Below the pieces are notes generated by a model that made no database searches, was not told the origin of the DNA, and was given only the letters and a program-made list of their open reading frames with translations. A stretch of 64,000 nucleotides of DNA from assembly GCF_041296385.1 (NCBI RefSeq), contig NC_091020.1, positions 35,999,501-36,063,500 of the forward strand. The letters run 5' to 3'. This DNA comes from Aphelocoma coerulescens (lineage: Eukaryota > Chordata > Aves > Passeriformes > Corvidae). Made by a program: the position numbers and the translations under genes. Each line of letters starts with the position of its first letter. Position 1 is the stretch's first letter. Shown one piece after another: positions 51,609-64,000 of the stretch.

Positions 51609-53635
51609 AGCAGGTTGCTGTTTCTTCAACTGGACAGCTCAGGCAAGGACTCGAAGCTGATGTTTTGATGGGAGTTTTGCGTGGGAGAAAATGGTGGATT
51701 GTGGAATAAGATGAGACATTTGTGTGTGTGCTGCTGCTTTTACTGCTGGGTTATTGACTTCAGAGTGTGTTTCGAGCAGTATTGAATTTGCAGCAGTAAA
51801 ACACTTCACATGGCCGAACATTTGTGTTTAATAAATTGCTTTTTATGGAAGCAGAAGCCTGTATTTACCAATTGCTTTCTGGAACCTGTGGGATTTTTCA
51901 TCATTCCGCAGAGAACTACCTGAAAACTTTTAGTTTCTGAGCGAGACCAGCCAGTCTCATTTTTTCTGAGGCTGAGGAAAGATGTACAAGGGAAAATTTG
52001 TGCCACAGGAGCCTCTTAGGAAATATTTGAGGAGAGAAATACATTTATGGGGATGGAAAGAGAGAGAGAACAGCGTTACGATCCAGCTGCTAATGGACTG
52101 TGTGGCATCCACCACTTCCAGGAGTTCTTAATGGCCTTTGTGAGTGAGAAAAGCAACGTTCGCTGAGGTTTAATAAATTTTTTAGGTTTCTAAGTGGGGC
52201 TGACAGCTCCAAACAGCGACATTTTTACCAGCCCATTAATGCCTCCTGGATTTTCTGCATTGCAACCTTCTGCCTTCCAGTCTGTGCCTCTTCATCTGCA
52301 CTAATTAAGCAGCATTTCCTTCCAGTGTCTTTGATTTGCACCCAAAGATCTCTCCACTTCCATTTTAGTGCCATTTTGTTCCCTTGAATGCCTCTGTTGT
52401 CACGAGCCGAGGCCGCCTATTCCAGGATATAAATTTTTCACCAAGTTCTATGCCTTCGTTTTTTGGGAGGGGGAGGGAAAATGGGTGCATGAATACGAAA
52501 TGACTCCTCTATTTTCACTTCAAAGGCTACTTGGGCTGCTTCAAAGGGTTCCTTTGCCAAAGAAAAATCATGTTTTTTGAAAATACTTTTTAAAAAAATG
52601 AAAGGCAAAAAGCAACTTTGTACTGCAGAAATTCCTCCTCAGATGACTTGAGCGGTGCCGGGCAGTGGTGATTTCGGTGTGCTCAGAAGACTTAATCATT
52701 CTGTGAGCTTTGACTGCCAATGGTGGCTGCCTCCAGGCTCTTCATCTCTATAACTACATTTAAATTAAAAATAAGGCAAAGCATTTTGCTCCGACATGTC
52801 CCTCACGCTCGCTGTTTAGCATTCTCCCCTTGTCCCCGGGATTGCAACGGGAAACCTTAATTTATCTGTTTGCCCTTGCGGGATGTCTGGTTAAACATCC
52901 TTCCGTGGAATTTAAGAGCCCTGATTTGCCTGTGATTCCACCCCCAGTAATTCTGTTTGATGTTCTTTAGCTCTTACAGCAGAGCCAGGAGTGACACACG
53001 GCGCTGTCTGCTCGTGTCCCGTACCCGAGGAGCCGGCTGGCACCGGCATCAATCGGCCAGGGAGGAAGGGCCTCCTCACACACGCTCCCTGAAATGGGTG
53101 CTTAATATTCCCCGGCACTTAATGAGCTCCGAGTCAAGCAAGGAAGGAATTACTAAAAACAATCCCACTTTTCATCTCCGGGCTGTCTCCAGGAGGTCAC
53201 GGCACTGACAGGAATTCCTGGGAGGAATGAGCTGCTCTGCTGGGGCTGTGGGTGGCAGAGGCAGCTGCTCTGGGCTTCCTGAAGAGAAACCCAGGGGATA
53301 ATGGATGTTATTGACAGAAAATAGATGGAGATTTCATTTGGAAAAAGTTTTGTGGTTTTTTTCTTACTTTTTCCCCTCAGGAATTTTGCTCCCATGCTTT
53401 CCTTTTCACTCTGACACTGAATTGTTTTCCACACTAGCGATCCACATTGCAAAAATGGCTTTTAATTAATTTTTGTGTGTGTGTGTATTGCCAACTATAG
53501 CTAATTTTGGATTATTTCAGGAGAGATGATGGCACCCAAAAATGAAAACTTGTTCTCCTGGTTTCTGGAGTAGGGTGGTTTTCTTGAGAATGGTAAGTCT
53601 CTGGAATGCTGAAATACGGCTAAATGGAAAAAGGG

Positions 53636-53870
53636 TAGATTTAGATGGGAGATTGGGAAGGAATTGTTCCCTGGCAGGGTGGGCAGGCCCTGGCACAGGG
53701 TGCCCAGAGCAGCTGGGGCTGCCCCTGGATCCCTGGCAGTGCCCAAGGCCAGGCTGGACATTGGGGCTGGGAGCAGCCTGGGACAGTGGGAGGTGTCCCT
53801 GCCCATGGCAGGGGTGGCACTGGGTGGGCTTTGGGGTCCCTCCCACCCAAACCATTCTGGGATTCTCTGG
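53636..53870 (+). mobile_element. CR1 LINE 3' fragment, about 235 bp
   Basis: TTTAGATGGGAGATTGGGAA, the shared core, and CACCCAAACCATTCTGGGAT. Confidence 0.94.
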
Positions 53871-55099
53871 TTCTGTACTTCAGCAGATCAGACTAGAAAA
53901 ATACAAATATTTATTTTTGGATGCCATTGATTTCCAGCTGAACATATTCCTTTTAGGCACTGGCTCTGGGACAGCAGAGTGCCTGGAGCTCTGAACCCAA
54001 ACCAACTCTTCCTTGGAACAGGAACCATTCTATAGGTCAGAACAGGAGTAAAATTCCTGTCAGCCACATTTATGGCATGGATTCAGCCCTGAAACATGGG
54101 ACAAGTGTAGATTAGACATATTGACCTTTGTAACAAGAAGCAAATTTTGCCTTCTGCAGTTTGAATTTGGGAATAGTCCAGAATTAGAATTGATAATAGG
54201 GAAGGTTCATTTTGAAGAAGACAGGTGGTTCTTGGATAAATTGTTCAAATTGTTATTGCTGATTGTTGTTGGATACTCTTCCTGTTTTCCTTCCGTTTAC
54301 AACTTGGAAAAAAATACTTTCCTTTTCTTCTTTTGGCTGACATTGACGTTTCCAGTGAAGCCCCCAAGAATTTGATTTGGGGTTGGATAAGATCCATTTT
54401 TATGGGAAAAAGAACACATGAACCTGACATTTCTGAATTCTCCTGAGCTGTGGTCCATCCCAAACGAACATTCCTGAGATCCTGGCTGTGTGGAAGAAGC
54501 ACAGCTGAGTTGTCTGAGACAGAGCGTTCACTTCCACGAGGAAAAATGTCTTCCTCTGCCCGTTGTTCTGAGGAGCTGGAGGGGAGATTTGGTCCTTCCA
54601 TCCTGATCCCTCCCCTTGTATCCCAAGGACTCGATGACACCTGAGGAAAGGAACTGCTGAGCCTTTCTGGAAGGAGACTCCTGGGCTCTGGCAAAGCTGT
54701 CGGTGCTGATAAACAACACTTGGCTCTGCTTTCCCAGCCCCTTTTCCCGGAGAAGCAGCAGCAGCTTGGCTGTAATTGCTCACTGCTCTCCATTAGAGGC
54801 TCTCCCTCCTGGCAACTCTTTAATAGTTTACATCTCTCGGGGCTGGAAATTACTATTTTAATTAAAACAATTTGTTTCAAATGGGGCTCCCAAATCCCCA
54901 CATGATGTTTTAGGAGCCTTGGGCAAAGAGCTGAAAACGGAAAGTAGCAATTGTTGGGAGGGTTTGGAGTGACGCTGGAAGGAGGAGTTGGGATTTTCCC
55001 ATAATTTCTGAGGCCTGGACTGGCAGTGGGGGAGAGGAAATTGTGTGGGACTGAGATTTTGTCTTCCAAACATTAAATTAATTCACCAGGGACAAGACT

Positions 55100-55222
55100 A
55101 TGCTGGGTTTGAACAACGCTGTCAGGCACAGGGTGGGATTTTTGGGGTGTCCCATGCAGAGCCAGGAGCTGGACTGGATGATCCCTGTGGGTCCCAGTCC
55201 AGGATTTTCCATGATTCTGTGA
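55100..55222 (+). mobile_element. CR1 LINE 3' fragment, diverged subfamily
   Basis: GGAGCTGGACTGGATGATCC then CTGTGGGTCCCAGTCCAGGA and TTTCCATGATTCTGTGAG. Confidence 0.75.
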
Positions 55223-55429
55223 GTTTCAGTTTAATTTTTTTTTGTTGTTGTTCTCATGCAGATTGAGAGAAATAATTCTTTTCTGGTGAAGGAAAGGGGA
55301 GAGCCAAGAAAGAGACCTTGGATAGCCAAATGCCACAAAAAAGCACTTTGGAAGTGGGACTGGATGGCCAACAGCCACGGGTGGTGTGTGCAGGGTGGGA
55401 GGTGAAGGTGGCAGTGCCACGCAGGAGAA

Positions 55430-55510
55430 CTCCTGGAATATCCTGAGCTGGAAGGGCCCCACACGGATCACCGAGTCCAGCTCCTGTGTGGATCAAGCCT
55501 GGATCTACTT
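55430..55510 (-). mobile_element. CR1 LINE 3' fragment (diverged)
   Basis: GAATATCCTGAGCTGGAAGG and ATCACCGAGTCCAGCTCCTG match the reversed end of the same diverged subfamily. Confidence 0.75.
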
Positions 55511-55670
55511 TGGGATGCTCTCCCTCTGCACCCATGGAGAACTCCAAGGCTTTGGAGCTTGGCTTTGCTCTTAGTTGGCAGGAATTTTAATTTTATTTTT
55601 ATTTTGAATGATATTTCAAAACATTTTCCTTCAGCTTTGCTACTTTGGGTCTTTTACCGTGTTCTGTGTC

Positions 55671-55862
55671 ACTGGCACAGGGTGCCCAGAGCAGCTGGGG
55701 CTGCCCCTGGATCCCTGGCAGTGCCCAAGGCCAGGCTGGACATTGGGGCTGGGAGCAGCCTGGGACAGTGGGAGGTGTCCCTGTCATGGCAGGGGTGGCA
55801 CTGGATGGGCTTTGGGGTCCCTTCCCACCCAAACCAGTCTGGGATTCTGGGATCTGCTTCCC
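55671..55862 (+). mobile_element. CR1 LINE 3' fragment, about 190 bp
   Basis: It starts inside the core at CTGGCACAGGGTGCCCAGAG and ends CCAGTCTGGGATTCTGGGAT. Confidence 0.94.
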
Positions 55863-56584
55863 TTGGAGCAATGCTATTGCCAGAGGGCATAAACCTCACC
55901 ACTCACAAGACTTTACCATTCTTGACAATGAATTTTTTTTCCCAACAAAAATCAGTTTATTCCTTGGATTCCAAGGGAAACACAGGCAGTGACTCCTAGC
56001 TCCTGTTGGTGCTGCCTCTCCTTTTCCATGTTTTCCCTGTTCTTCACTCCCTGCAGCCTTGAACAAGTCTCCCTTTCCTTCCACTTGGAGATGGGAGCTC
56101 ATTAAGGGGATTTGTCAGACACTTCCAGCATATTTAGCAGGAACAAAGCAAAGGCACAGCATTTACCGGGTTTCCTTGTTCGGTTTTTTTCCCTGACAAG
56201 CAAATCTCGAATTCCAGTAGCTGTAAATGCAGCCTGCCTTCGGAACATATTGTAAATTACAATTTCCTTCATGTACTCGTTCTTCATTTTCCTCACAGAC
56301 AGGTTCCCGAGGCAGCCTGGGAAAACACAACCTGGAGAATGAGTTGTTTTGGATATAGAATGGATTTTGCCAGGATTTATGTTACCTTTATGGAGACACA
56401 AGGAATTCTTTTGACAATTAAAAGTCCCTTCACTGAAGCAAGTTGGTTTTTGGGTTTTTTTCCTGGGCTGACAGTAATTTAGACAGAAAACACCAAGATT
56501 TTCAACTCTGCTTCACTAAACTTGTTGTGTGAGGGGTTTTTCCTGGATTTTGTGTCAATAGTGAGAATAATATCCAAGGAAAAT

Positions 56585-56740
56585 TGTGGATATCCATCCC
56601 TGGCAGTGTCCAAGGCCAGGCTGCACAGGGCTTGGAGCAACCTGGGATAGTGGAAGGTGTCCCTGCCCAAGGGATGGGACTGGATGATCCTTAAAATCCC
56701 TTCCAGCCCAAACCATTCCATGTTTTTAGGATTCTAAGCA
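56585..56740 (+). mobile_element. CR1 LINE 3' fragment
   Basis: CCATCCCTGGCAGTGTCCAA, CTTGGAGCAACCTGGGATAG and CTTCCAGCCCAAACCATTCC. Confidence 0.9.
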
Positions 56741-57840
56741 TTCATTCCCAGTCCTGAGTGGTTTTCTGGAATATTTGTCAAACTAAAAACATGTTTTTCC
56801 CCGAGGATGTTTTAATTGGCTTTGGATTTTTGAGTGCTGATAAAGGTTGAGATAAAATCGAATGTCAGAGGTGGAAGAGTTGCTGCCAATAATCAGCCCA
56901 GGTTGGGGTATGATCAGAGATATAGGAAATTTGGCCTGGAAGCCACAATGACAGATGGAAATTCCTCCAATACTCTTAGATATTAGTTAATGGATCAGGA
57001 TCCTTCGGAATGACACAGAGCTTGGGGAAGCACATGGATTTTTTCAGTGGGCCCATAATAAAATAATTTTTTTTCATCTCCTGAATAATATTTTATATGT
57101 AAGAAAACCAAACCAAGCTTTCCATGCAGCAGGAAATATTTTGTGTTTCTCAGTGCTGGTTGGTAGAAAAACTTATTTTGAAGCTCTTGGAATTTAATTT
57201 CCATTTAAAAAAGCTGCTTTCTTCAGAGCAACAATCCAGCAACAAACAAGCAGCAATCCTGTAAAATTAATGGGCTTAATTAAAATGTACATGGATTGGG
57301 GAAGGATCCACAAGCATAACAGAGATTTACTCTCTCATACCAGACTGAATAAATTTCCATGGATTTCCTGGGAGATTTTTAAGGCATTTTATGACCTTGT
57401 TTATAAAAGGAAACTTGGGATTTCGAACTTGATTAGTTTTAAGAAAATACTGGAAAGAGCATCTCCAAGCGTTTGGTAAAGCATTTCTTCTTATCTTTAG
57501 ATTATTATCTTTCTAAATAAGTATGAAGCAGAACTCACAGATTTTGCATTTCTAATTCAAAACAGAAAGAATTTTTTCAGTAACTTCTAGTAATAACTTG
57601 CAACTTGTGGTTAATTGTTGGGACTGCCTCTGGCTGAGACCTCTCCCTTCAGCTGCCTGTCTGGTTGGCTTGTGCAGCGAAAAAACATTCCCTGTCCACA
57701 GTTCCTTCCTGCTGGGTTTTCCAGCCTGCCTGCAAAATGTCCTGGATCTGTGTGGATGCCAATCCCTGCAGCTGTTCCTGGGAATCTGACGGTGCCAGGG
57801 ATTGGAATCTGTGCCCAGTTTCCTCCTGCACCACCCCACC

Positions 57841-58190
57841 AAAACCTGGAGCAAAGGAGGCTCAGGGGGGACCTTGTGGCTCTGCACAAGTCCCTGACAG
57901 GAGGGGGCAGCCGGGGGGGTCGGGCTCTGCTCCCAGGGAACAGGGACAGGAGAGAGGGAACGGCCTCAGGCTGGGCCAGGGCAGGCTCAGGGTGGACAGC
58001 AGCAGGAATTTCCCCATGGAAAGGGTGCTCAGGCCTTGGCAGGGGCTGCCCAGGGAGGTTTGGAGTGCCCATCCCTGGAGGTGTCCAGGGAATTCCTGGA
58101 GGTGGCACTCAGGGCTCTGGGCTGGGGACAGGGTGGGGATGGGGCACAGGCTGGTTGGACTTGCAGGTCTCTCCAGCCTCAGCGATGCTG
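57841..58190 (+). mobile_element. CR1 LINE 3' region, about 350 bp
   Basis: CTGGAGCAAAGGAGGCTCAG through CCCATCCCTGGAGGTGTCCA. It is nearly identical over about 250 bp to the copy at 18898, but the terminus has decayed. Confidence 0.93.
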
Positions 58191-59297
58191 CGGTGCAGCT
58201 CCAGCTGCAGAGGTGCAGTTTGAGCTCTGAATTGCTCTTGGTTTCCTGGAACTCATCAGAAACGCTGGCAAAGTTTTAATTTTTGTTGTGTCTTGTTTGG
58301 GTTTTCTCTGTGGGATTTATTTGGGTGTTCTTCTGTGCTGTTTTGTTTTGTGCTTCCAGTGGCTGGACTCCAGGCCCCGGAGGGGAAGGCTGCCCTCTTA
58401 GCTGATGGCCAATAACTGGTTAAGGCATCCTGGAAGAGCTCAGGCACTGGGAAAATTATCCATCCAAGGCTGCTAAATAGGCACTGACTGTGTCTGGCAA
58501 TGGCTGGAGTCTGGGAGAGTATTCCAGACAAACACTGGCACGTGCTTTCCCTGTGCTGATCCTTTCTGGAGGGATCCAGTGCTGGCGTCAGCCCCAGACA
58601 AGAGCAGCTCCTGTTTCCATTTGGGAAGGAGAGGTTCAGTGTCCAGGGATTTGGAGCTTTCCCTGCACTCCCAGGGGCATCCCAGCCCTTCTCCTCATGC
58701 CCATCTGCAGTTGGCAGCTCCCACCTGGCACAGTCTTGGGTGCCAGGAATAATTCCATAATTCCATCAGGAATAATTCCATCACCTGGTGTGAGGGAGGG
58801 TTGGTGGGAGGACACCCAGTCCTGGCTTTTCTCAGGTGATGGAACCCATGGGAGCAAGAGCAGGGAGAGAGACACCACCCTCCTCCCACACAGGTTGTAG
58901 GGTGATGACAGGAACCCATTTTTGGAGGAATCAGTCCTGACCATTCCCGTGTTGGCTGGAAAATCCCCCTGGCCAGCAGCTGGAGAAGCTGCAGCTCCTC
59001 AGCCTGTGTTTCAATTCACAACAGAAAACCAACAAAAAACCCCATTCTGGGTAATTTCAAACTATTTACTTTTCCAATTTGGCTACTGAACTGAAAAATC
59101 AATTGTTTCTACAGCTCTGCTGGAGATCCTGGGCTGAGGTCTCCATTTGTCTGGCACGGTTGGAGTGAAAAACATTTCTGAGGCTGTGGGAGTAAATCGG
59201 CTGCTGTTATCTTTTCTGTGCTGCATTCCCAGGCTTTCGACCAAATTACCTTGTTTAGCTGGCCCTTGCTGGGATCAAATACCCCCCAAAAATGAGA

Positions 59298-59350
59298 TTT
59301 GAATTCTGGGAGCTGGAGTCCCTTCCAACCCAACCCAATCTGTCGTGAAT
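59298..59350 (+). mobile_element. CR1 LINE 3' terminus (short)
   Basis: GGAGTCCCTTCCAACCCAAC then CCAATCTGTCGTGAATTT. Confidence 0.65.
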
Positions 59351-59887
59351 TTCACAGTACCCAGCTCATGCAGAAATCCTTTATTGGAGTCATCAGCTGT
59401 AGGGGCTGTCAGGATAAAACAGATCTGCTCCACGAGATGGTTCATAATAATTATTGTAAATAACAATAAACTCTCCTGAGGGGCATTTCTGAGCCCAGCT
59501 TCTCCAGGGGCAGTTCAGTGAGGGCACCTTCCTGCCAAGGCACAGGCAGGAGGTTGTGTGGGATAAAATATCAGCCTGAGAGAGGAGAAATGCCAGGAAT
59601 TCTCTGAATGCTGAGAGGCTCTCAGAGACCCTCTGAGAGGAAGAGATTGTCATCCCTGTTTTCTTTTTTTCTGGTGTTCCTTTGTATTCAAAGTGTGGAA
59701 GTGGCAGATTCTGACCACTTCAGCATTTGCATTTATGGTCTTATGGTATCCAAGGACAGCCCTGGAACAACCTGGCTCGTTCCCATGGATAATTGCAAAG
59801 AGTTTTCTCTGCTCAGAAGAAACAGGAGGTCAGTGGTGAAATGCTGGATAAAGAAGAAAATGAAGATGGGTATTTATGGCTGGAGTT

Positions 59888-59990
59888 AGTCTGGAAGGGG
59901 CTCTAAGGTCTCCCAGGATCTTTCTCCTCTCCAGGTGAACACCCCCAGCTCTCCCAGCCTGGCTCCAGAGCAGAGGAATCCTCTGGACTC
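59888..59990 (-). mobile_element. CR1 LINE fragment, upstream part only
   Basis: CTCCTCTCCAGGTGAACACC and CCCAGCTCTCCCAGCCTGGC match the 5' part of the copies at 41880 and 50228. Confidence 0.8.
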
Positions 59991-61867
59991 TCTCCACCAG
60001 GTCTTTCTTGTGCTGGGATGGGTGCAAAGAGGTGGATTTGGAATGCCAATTTCTCTCTCAGAGAGGAACCCTGCAGGGATGCTGTGCTTTGTGCAGTGAC
60101 ATTCCTGGGAGGAAAAGAAAAAACCCAGCCCAGCACCCCCAGAAGAAAAGCAATTTGAGGGCTTAATTAAACTGTAGAGCTGCTGGAGGATATCTCAAGT
60201 GGAAGAGTGAAAAGGTAATTAATAAAATCACGGAGAATCAGCTCATCCCTGGCTAGTGAAGCACAGGGAGGTGCTGCTGTCCCATTTCCATCGAACTGCC
60301 CTTGCAGGGAGCTGGGTTTTGAGGGGAGGTTTTGTGCTCTGCTTCTCCCTGGCTCACCACTTTGTGGCCATGCTGAGATAAAACGCTGGGTTGGACAGGG
60401 CTCAGGGCCAGCCTTTGCTTGGGGCAGTGAGGAACGAGATCATGACACTTCAGGAGGGTCCTGTGGTGGATCCATGACTCCATCTGGGCTGGTGTTTAAT
60501 CCCTCCCTTCTCCCATTTCCCTTCTCTAAGCAGCACAGAGTCCCCAGATCCTCCCACCGTCACCACCTAACCCCCCCACTGCTCAGGGGATGGGGGTGAT
60601 GTCCTTTAACACCCACCACTTCAGAGAGGTTGCTGCTGAGAATGTTCTCCCACCGAAACCACAGCCTCATCCCTTACCTCGCTCTCTTCTGAGCAGAATA
60701 ATCCAATGTTTTCCCTAAAACCAGGCAAACTCACAGCAGAGCTGCAGCCAAGCCAAATTAAGCAGGTATTTCCATTTTCTGAGGTAACGCCGACTGAGTC
60801 AGGAGTGTTATGAGGAAGAAACTTATGGAGAGTAAGGAAATTCAGAGAACAGTATTTCTACGGTATCAGCAGGCCCAGACCCGGCTGCATTTAAAGCAAA
60901 GCCACTTCATTTGCAGTTATTTCTGCCTGGTTTCCAGCCTGTCTGTTCAGGCTGGGTGAAACACCTGATTTATCACAGACTCCTCCGAGCAGCTGAGGAG
61001 CTTTTGGGGAGTTTGTCAGAGCTCAGATGCAGCTCTTCATTTTCAGTGGTGTTATCTTTAAAGAATAAATTGTGGAAAAGGGAAAGACAAAAAGAAGAAA
61101 AGGGAAAAGTGAAGAAGTCCATCAGCTTTGCCATGACAAACAGTCCCAGGTAAACCAGGGGCTGTCACGGCAGCACAGCATAAAAGGGAGGAGTGGGGGA
61201 AACTGGGACTGGTGAGGGAAGGATTTGCAGGAGGATTGTACAGCTGATCCTCAGACTCGGGGATTGATGGACACACCTCATCCTGAGCCACTGTTTGTTC
61301 TCTTCATACGGAGGATGAGTGAAGGGAAGATGGAAGGGGTGTCCTTGTTACAAAAACTTCCCAGAAATTGTGAATTTTGGCGTATTTTGATTAATGTGTA
61401 TTAACTGGTGATCCCAGCTGCAGTGACCCTCATCAATAATGAAAATGGTGATAAAAGAGAGAAAAATCTGTGTATGCACTGTGTCAGAGCCAGAAGAAGT
61501 GCTGGATCCATGATTCTCCCAGTGATTTTTGTTCCCTTTCGCTTGTTTTCCTAGTGGCAGTGGGCACAGAGCCCCACTGGAGCCCAGGGCTGACAGCAGC
61601 TGCCCAGCTGTGGTGGAATTGCTCCTGTGCTCCTCCAGAGGGGCTGCAGGAAGGAGCGAGCTGGGAACGGGCTCTTCATAAGAGCAAAAATACCACAGAG
61701 CTCTCCCTTGGCGTCTGAGATTCCCGGGAGAGGAGGCGCTTTGGGCTTCCATGGGGAACGTGGCCAAACTCTACAATCGCTTTGTTCCTGGCTGAGGAAC
61801 CTTCTCGTGCCCAGCCCATCCTGGCAGGGAATTCCCTCTGCACCCTGATGGACATCTGGGATGGATT

Positions 61868-62032
61868 TGTTACAGAGTCATGGCATTTCCAGAAAGTTTG
61901 GGTTGGAAGGGACCCCAAAGCCCATCCAGTGCCACCCCTGCCATGGGCAGGGACACCTCCCACTGTCCCAGGCTGCTCCCAGCCCCAATGTCCAGCCTGG
62001 CCTTGGGCACTGCCAGGGATGGGAATTCCCAA
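61868..62032 (-). mobile_element. CR1 LINE 3' fragment
   Basis: GTTTGGGTTGGAAGGGACCC, CCCAGTGCC-type core in reverse, ending at GCACTGCCAGGGATGGGAAT. Confidence 0.92.
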
Positions 62033-62514
62033 GAAGAACTGATGTCCCCAGCCCTGCAGAAGCCCAGCTCCATGCAGAGGTGGCCCTCCATGGGGACAAT
62101 GGGTGCTTTGTTCCTGCCTTCCTCACCTGTGACCATTCCTTGGAAAGCCTCCCTCTGATGAAAAGCTTCAGGAAAAGTTCTCCTGCTCATCCTTTCCCTG
62201 GATCAGCCTTTTCCATGCTCCTGTTGGCAGCTGCAGGTTTGTAAAGGAGACTTCTCCCTTTCCAAAGCTCCATCATTCACATGCAGGGTTCACTCCTGGT
62301 TTTCCTGCATTTCCCACTAATCCTGGTCAATAGGACACTGAGGGTTATCCCTACACTCTTCCCATTAATTGCAGAGTGATCACAAATGAGGAATTATTTG
62401 AAATTTCTTCACTGTCCAGAGAGAGCAAATTAGTCCCTCATTTACATATTCATGAGTAGGGGAAGACCTTGGGAAGGAGACAGGAGATGTCGGGGTTGTG
62501 TTTGGGTCAGGGCA

Positions 62515-62725
62515 GGATTAGATTGGATATTTTAGGAAAAACCCCTCAAGGAAAGGGTTGAGCAGGCAGCTCAGGGCAGTGGGGGAGGAGTCATCCCTGG
62601 AAGTGTGTAGAAACCACGGAGATGTCACTTGAGGACATGGCTCAGTGGTGAACTCGGGGATGGTTGCACTTGATGATCTAAAAGGCTTTTTCCAACCGTA
62701 ATCATTCCTTGATCCCATGATTTCA
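62515..62725 (+). mobile_element. CR1 LINE 3' fragment, third type
   Basis: TTAGATTGGATATTTTAGGA, GGTTGCACTTGATGATCTAA and TTTTTCCAACCGTAATCATT. It is older than the core-sharing copies. Confidence 0.88.
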
Positions 62726-64000
62726 GAATGAATTCCAGGAAAAATACCCTGCTTCCTACAGAACTCATCTTTATCCCAGAGGTCACCTCAGCCAGTAAAT
62801 AACAAAAGCAGAAAGTGCCAATAATCCAAGTACAGAGAGAAAATGTCCCACAAACTCAGGAGCTTTCCCTGTTTTCTCTTGGCTCTGATCTCCAGGAATC
62901 CATCCCAGGTGCTCAGAGGGTCTGAAGTTTAAAATAACTTCACCACATTCCCAAGCCTTCCCTAGGAGGGACTCCTACCTTGTTTCCCCACCTTCCTGGG
63001 ATTTTTGGGATCACTTTCACCATTTTTATCCGGATTGTGCTTGAGGCTGAGTCTGGAGTCTGATTTTCCAAGTGAAAATTTGAGATACAGGTCCAGTGAC
63101 TGGGAATGGGAAGGGAGATCATGAAGGGAACAACGTTTGGGCACAGAGAGAAATGGGATAAAAAGATCCTCTTTGGAATTTGGGTGGCAAAATGTGCATT
63201 TTTCCTTTTCCTCCCTGCTGGAACTCCCCATGGAGCTTCCTGTGATGGAAAAGGGGCAAATGCTATTTTTGCTGAGCTGGAAAATGCATTCCCAGCACGG
63301 GGAACTGGAGGCTGGGAAACTGCAGGTGGGGTTTGGAGGTGTCCCTGCCCTGGCCAGCCCAGCCTGGTGCCATCAGGTCCCTGCCCTGCTGGGAGCATCC
63401 TCCCCATTCCATCAGAACTGGCCTAATTGCCAGGAGAACACAGACAAATCTGAACATGGCAGGCTGTAATGACACTTCCCACAGCTAAAGAATATTAAAA
63501 AAAAAGAAAAAAAGCCCAGCAGAGAGAGAAGTGATTCTGCCTGAAGGCACCTCAGAACAACAGATTTGTAAATGACTTCAGACCTCAAGCTGTCCCATCT
63601 TCCCAGCCCACGGGGATTTGCTTCCCTTAAAAACAATTAAAAGCTCCACACCAGCTGTGGCTGAGCTCTGATTTGTATTCTGCAGTTTTCTCTGGTTTAG
63701 TTTTTTTAAGGCTGCCTTCATTCCCTTCTTCCCCTCTTCTCCCACTCTCCTGGTGCACAGGAGAGGTTGGATCATAGGTGGCAGCCAGTGGCAGTGATGG
63801 ATTGTTACCTCATGCCTGGATCAAGGCCTTTCAGTCATTCTTTGCTGGAATTTTTGTGCATTTCCCAAGCTGAGGTTCAAAACCAATCCCTGAAGTGGTA
63901 ACTTCTGCACAGGCTTGGACATGGGATGCAGGGAGGAAACTGTGGCCAAGGAGGGATCTGTCTGTCCAGGCATCCCCGTGGGCAGCAGAAAAGGGGAATT

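Larger units (their letters stand above)
45451..53635. other. Intergenic stretch, no gene seen
   Basis: Unique DNA between the listed CR1 copies. The longest repeat-free part is 51073-53635. It is AT-rich at 51236-51500, has an A-rich run near 51580-51608 and a GC-mixed part at 52790-53100. No splice-site and frame pattern that would support an exon was found. Confidence 0.5.
53871..64000. other. Intergenic stretch to the window end, no gene seen
   Basis: Unique DNA between the listed CR1 fragments. The longest frame, on the - strand at 54245-55069 (274 codons), has no recognisable domain. The last 1.2 kb (62726-64000) holds no repeat or gene that I recognise. Confidence 0.5.

Noticed and set aside
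54245..55069. 274-codon open frame on the - strand
   Set aside because: No domain or family is recognised, composition is not coding-like, other strands and frames also have frames here, and no splice pattern supports it.

Overview
This window is nuclear DNA from a bird, probably a songbird. The evidence is one split vertebrate gene with canonical GT-AG introns and about 47 truncated CR1-type LINE fragments of the kind that dominates bird genomes. There is also one solo retroviral LTR and several GC-rich and AT-rich minisatellites. Nothing is prokaryotic: no operons, no ribosome binding sites and no long intact reading frames.

Region 1 (1-11110) is the gene GLRX3 (glutaredoxin 3, PICOT), on the + strand. 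Ten coding exons (2 to 11) can be placed to the base at 208-316, 2450-2524, 3105-3306, 6247-6419, 6512-6573, 7726-7783, 8261-8313, 9081-9120, 9214-9306 and 10855-10905. Together they encode 304 residues plus the last base of a split codon. If the missing first exon has the same length as in human (31 residues), the protein is exactly 335 residues, as in human. The gene encodes a thioredoxin-like domain followed by two CGFS monothiol glutaredoxin domains, which bind glutathione-ligated [2Fe-2S] clusters for cytosolic iron-sulfur trafficking. A short 3'UTR ends after an ATTAAA signal at 11086-11091. Four introns (1, 4, 8 and 10) carry four unrelated minisatellites. The one in intron 1 runs directly into the exon 2 splice acceptor.

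Region 2 (11111-64000) holds no protein-coding gene that I can support. In mammals GLRX3 is followed by a long gene-poor interval before TCERG1L, and this stretch looks like its bird counterpart (inference). It contains a CpG-rich block with a nested GGGATAACGG minisatellite (13690-14860), an (AAT)n microsatellite and a 245-bp polypyrimidine tract (21802-22047). It also has a 497-bp solo LTR with an almost intact 5-bp target duplication (37870-38366). CR1 copies are scattered throughout, about 32 in + and 15 in - orientation, and several share a near-identical core. Between the repeats lies unique AT-rich DNA, some of which (for example 24340-24560 and 51236-51500) has the look of conserved non-coding or enhancer sequence. 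I could not test that.

I found no clearly novel biological system. The most interesting points are the splice acceptor built from a minisatellite unit, the four independent intronic minisatellites in a 10-kb gene, the CpG-rich nested repeat just downstream, and the solo LTR.
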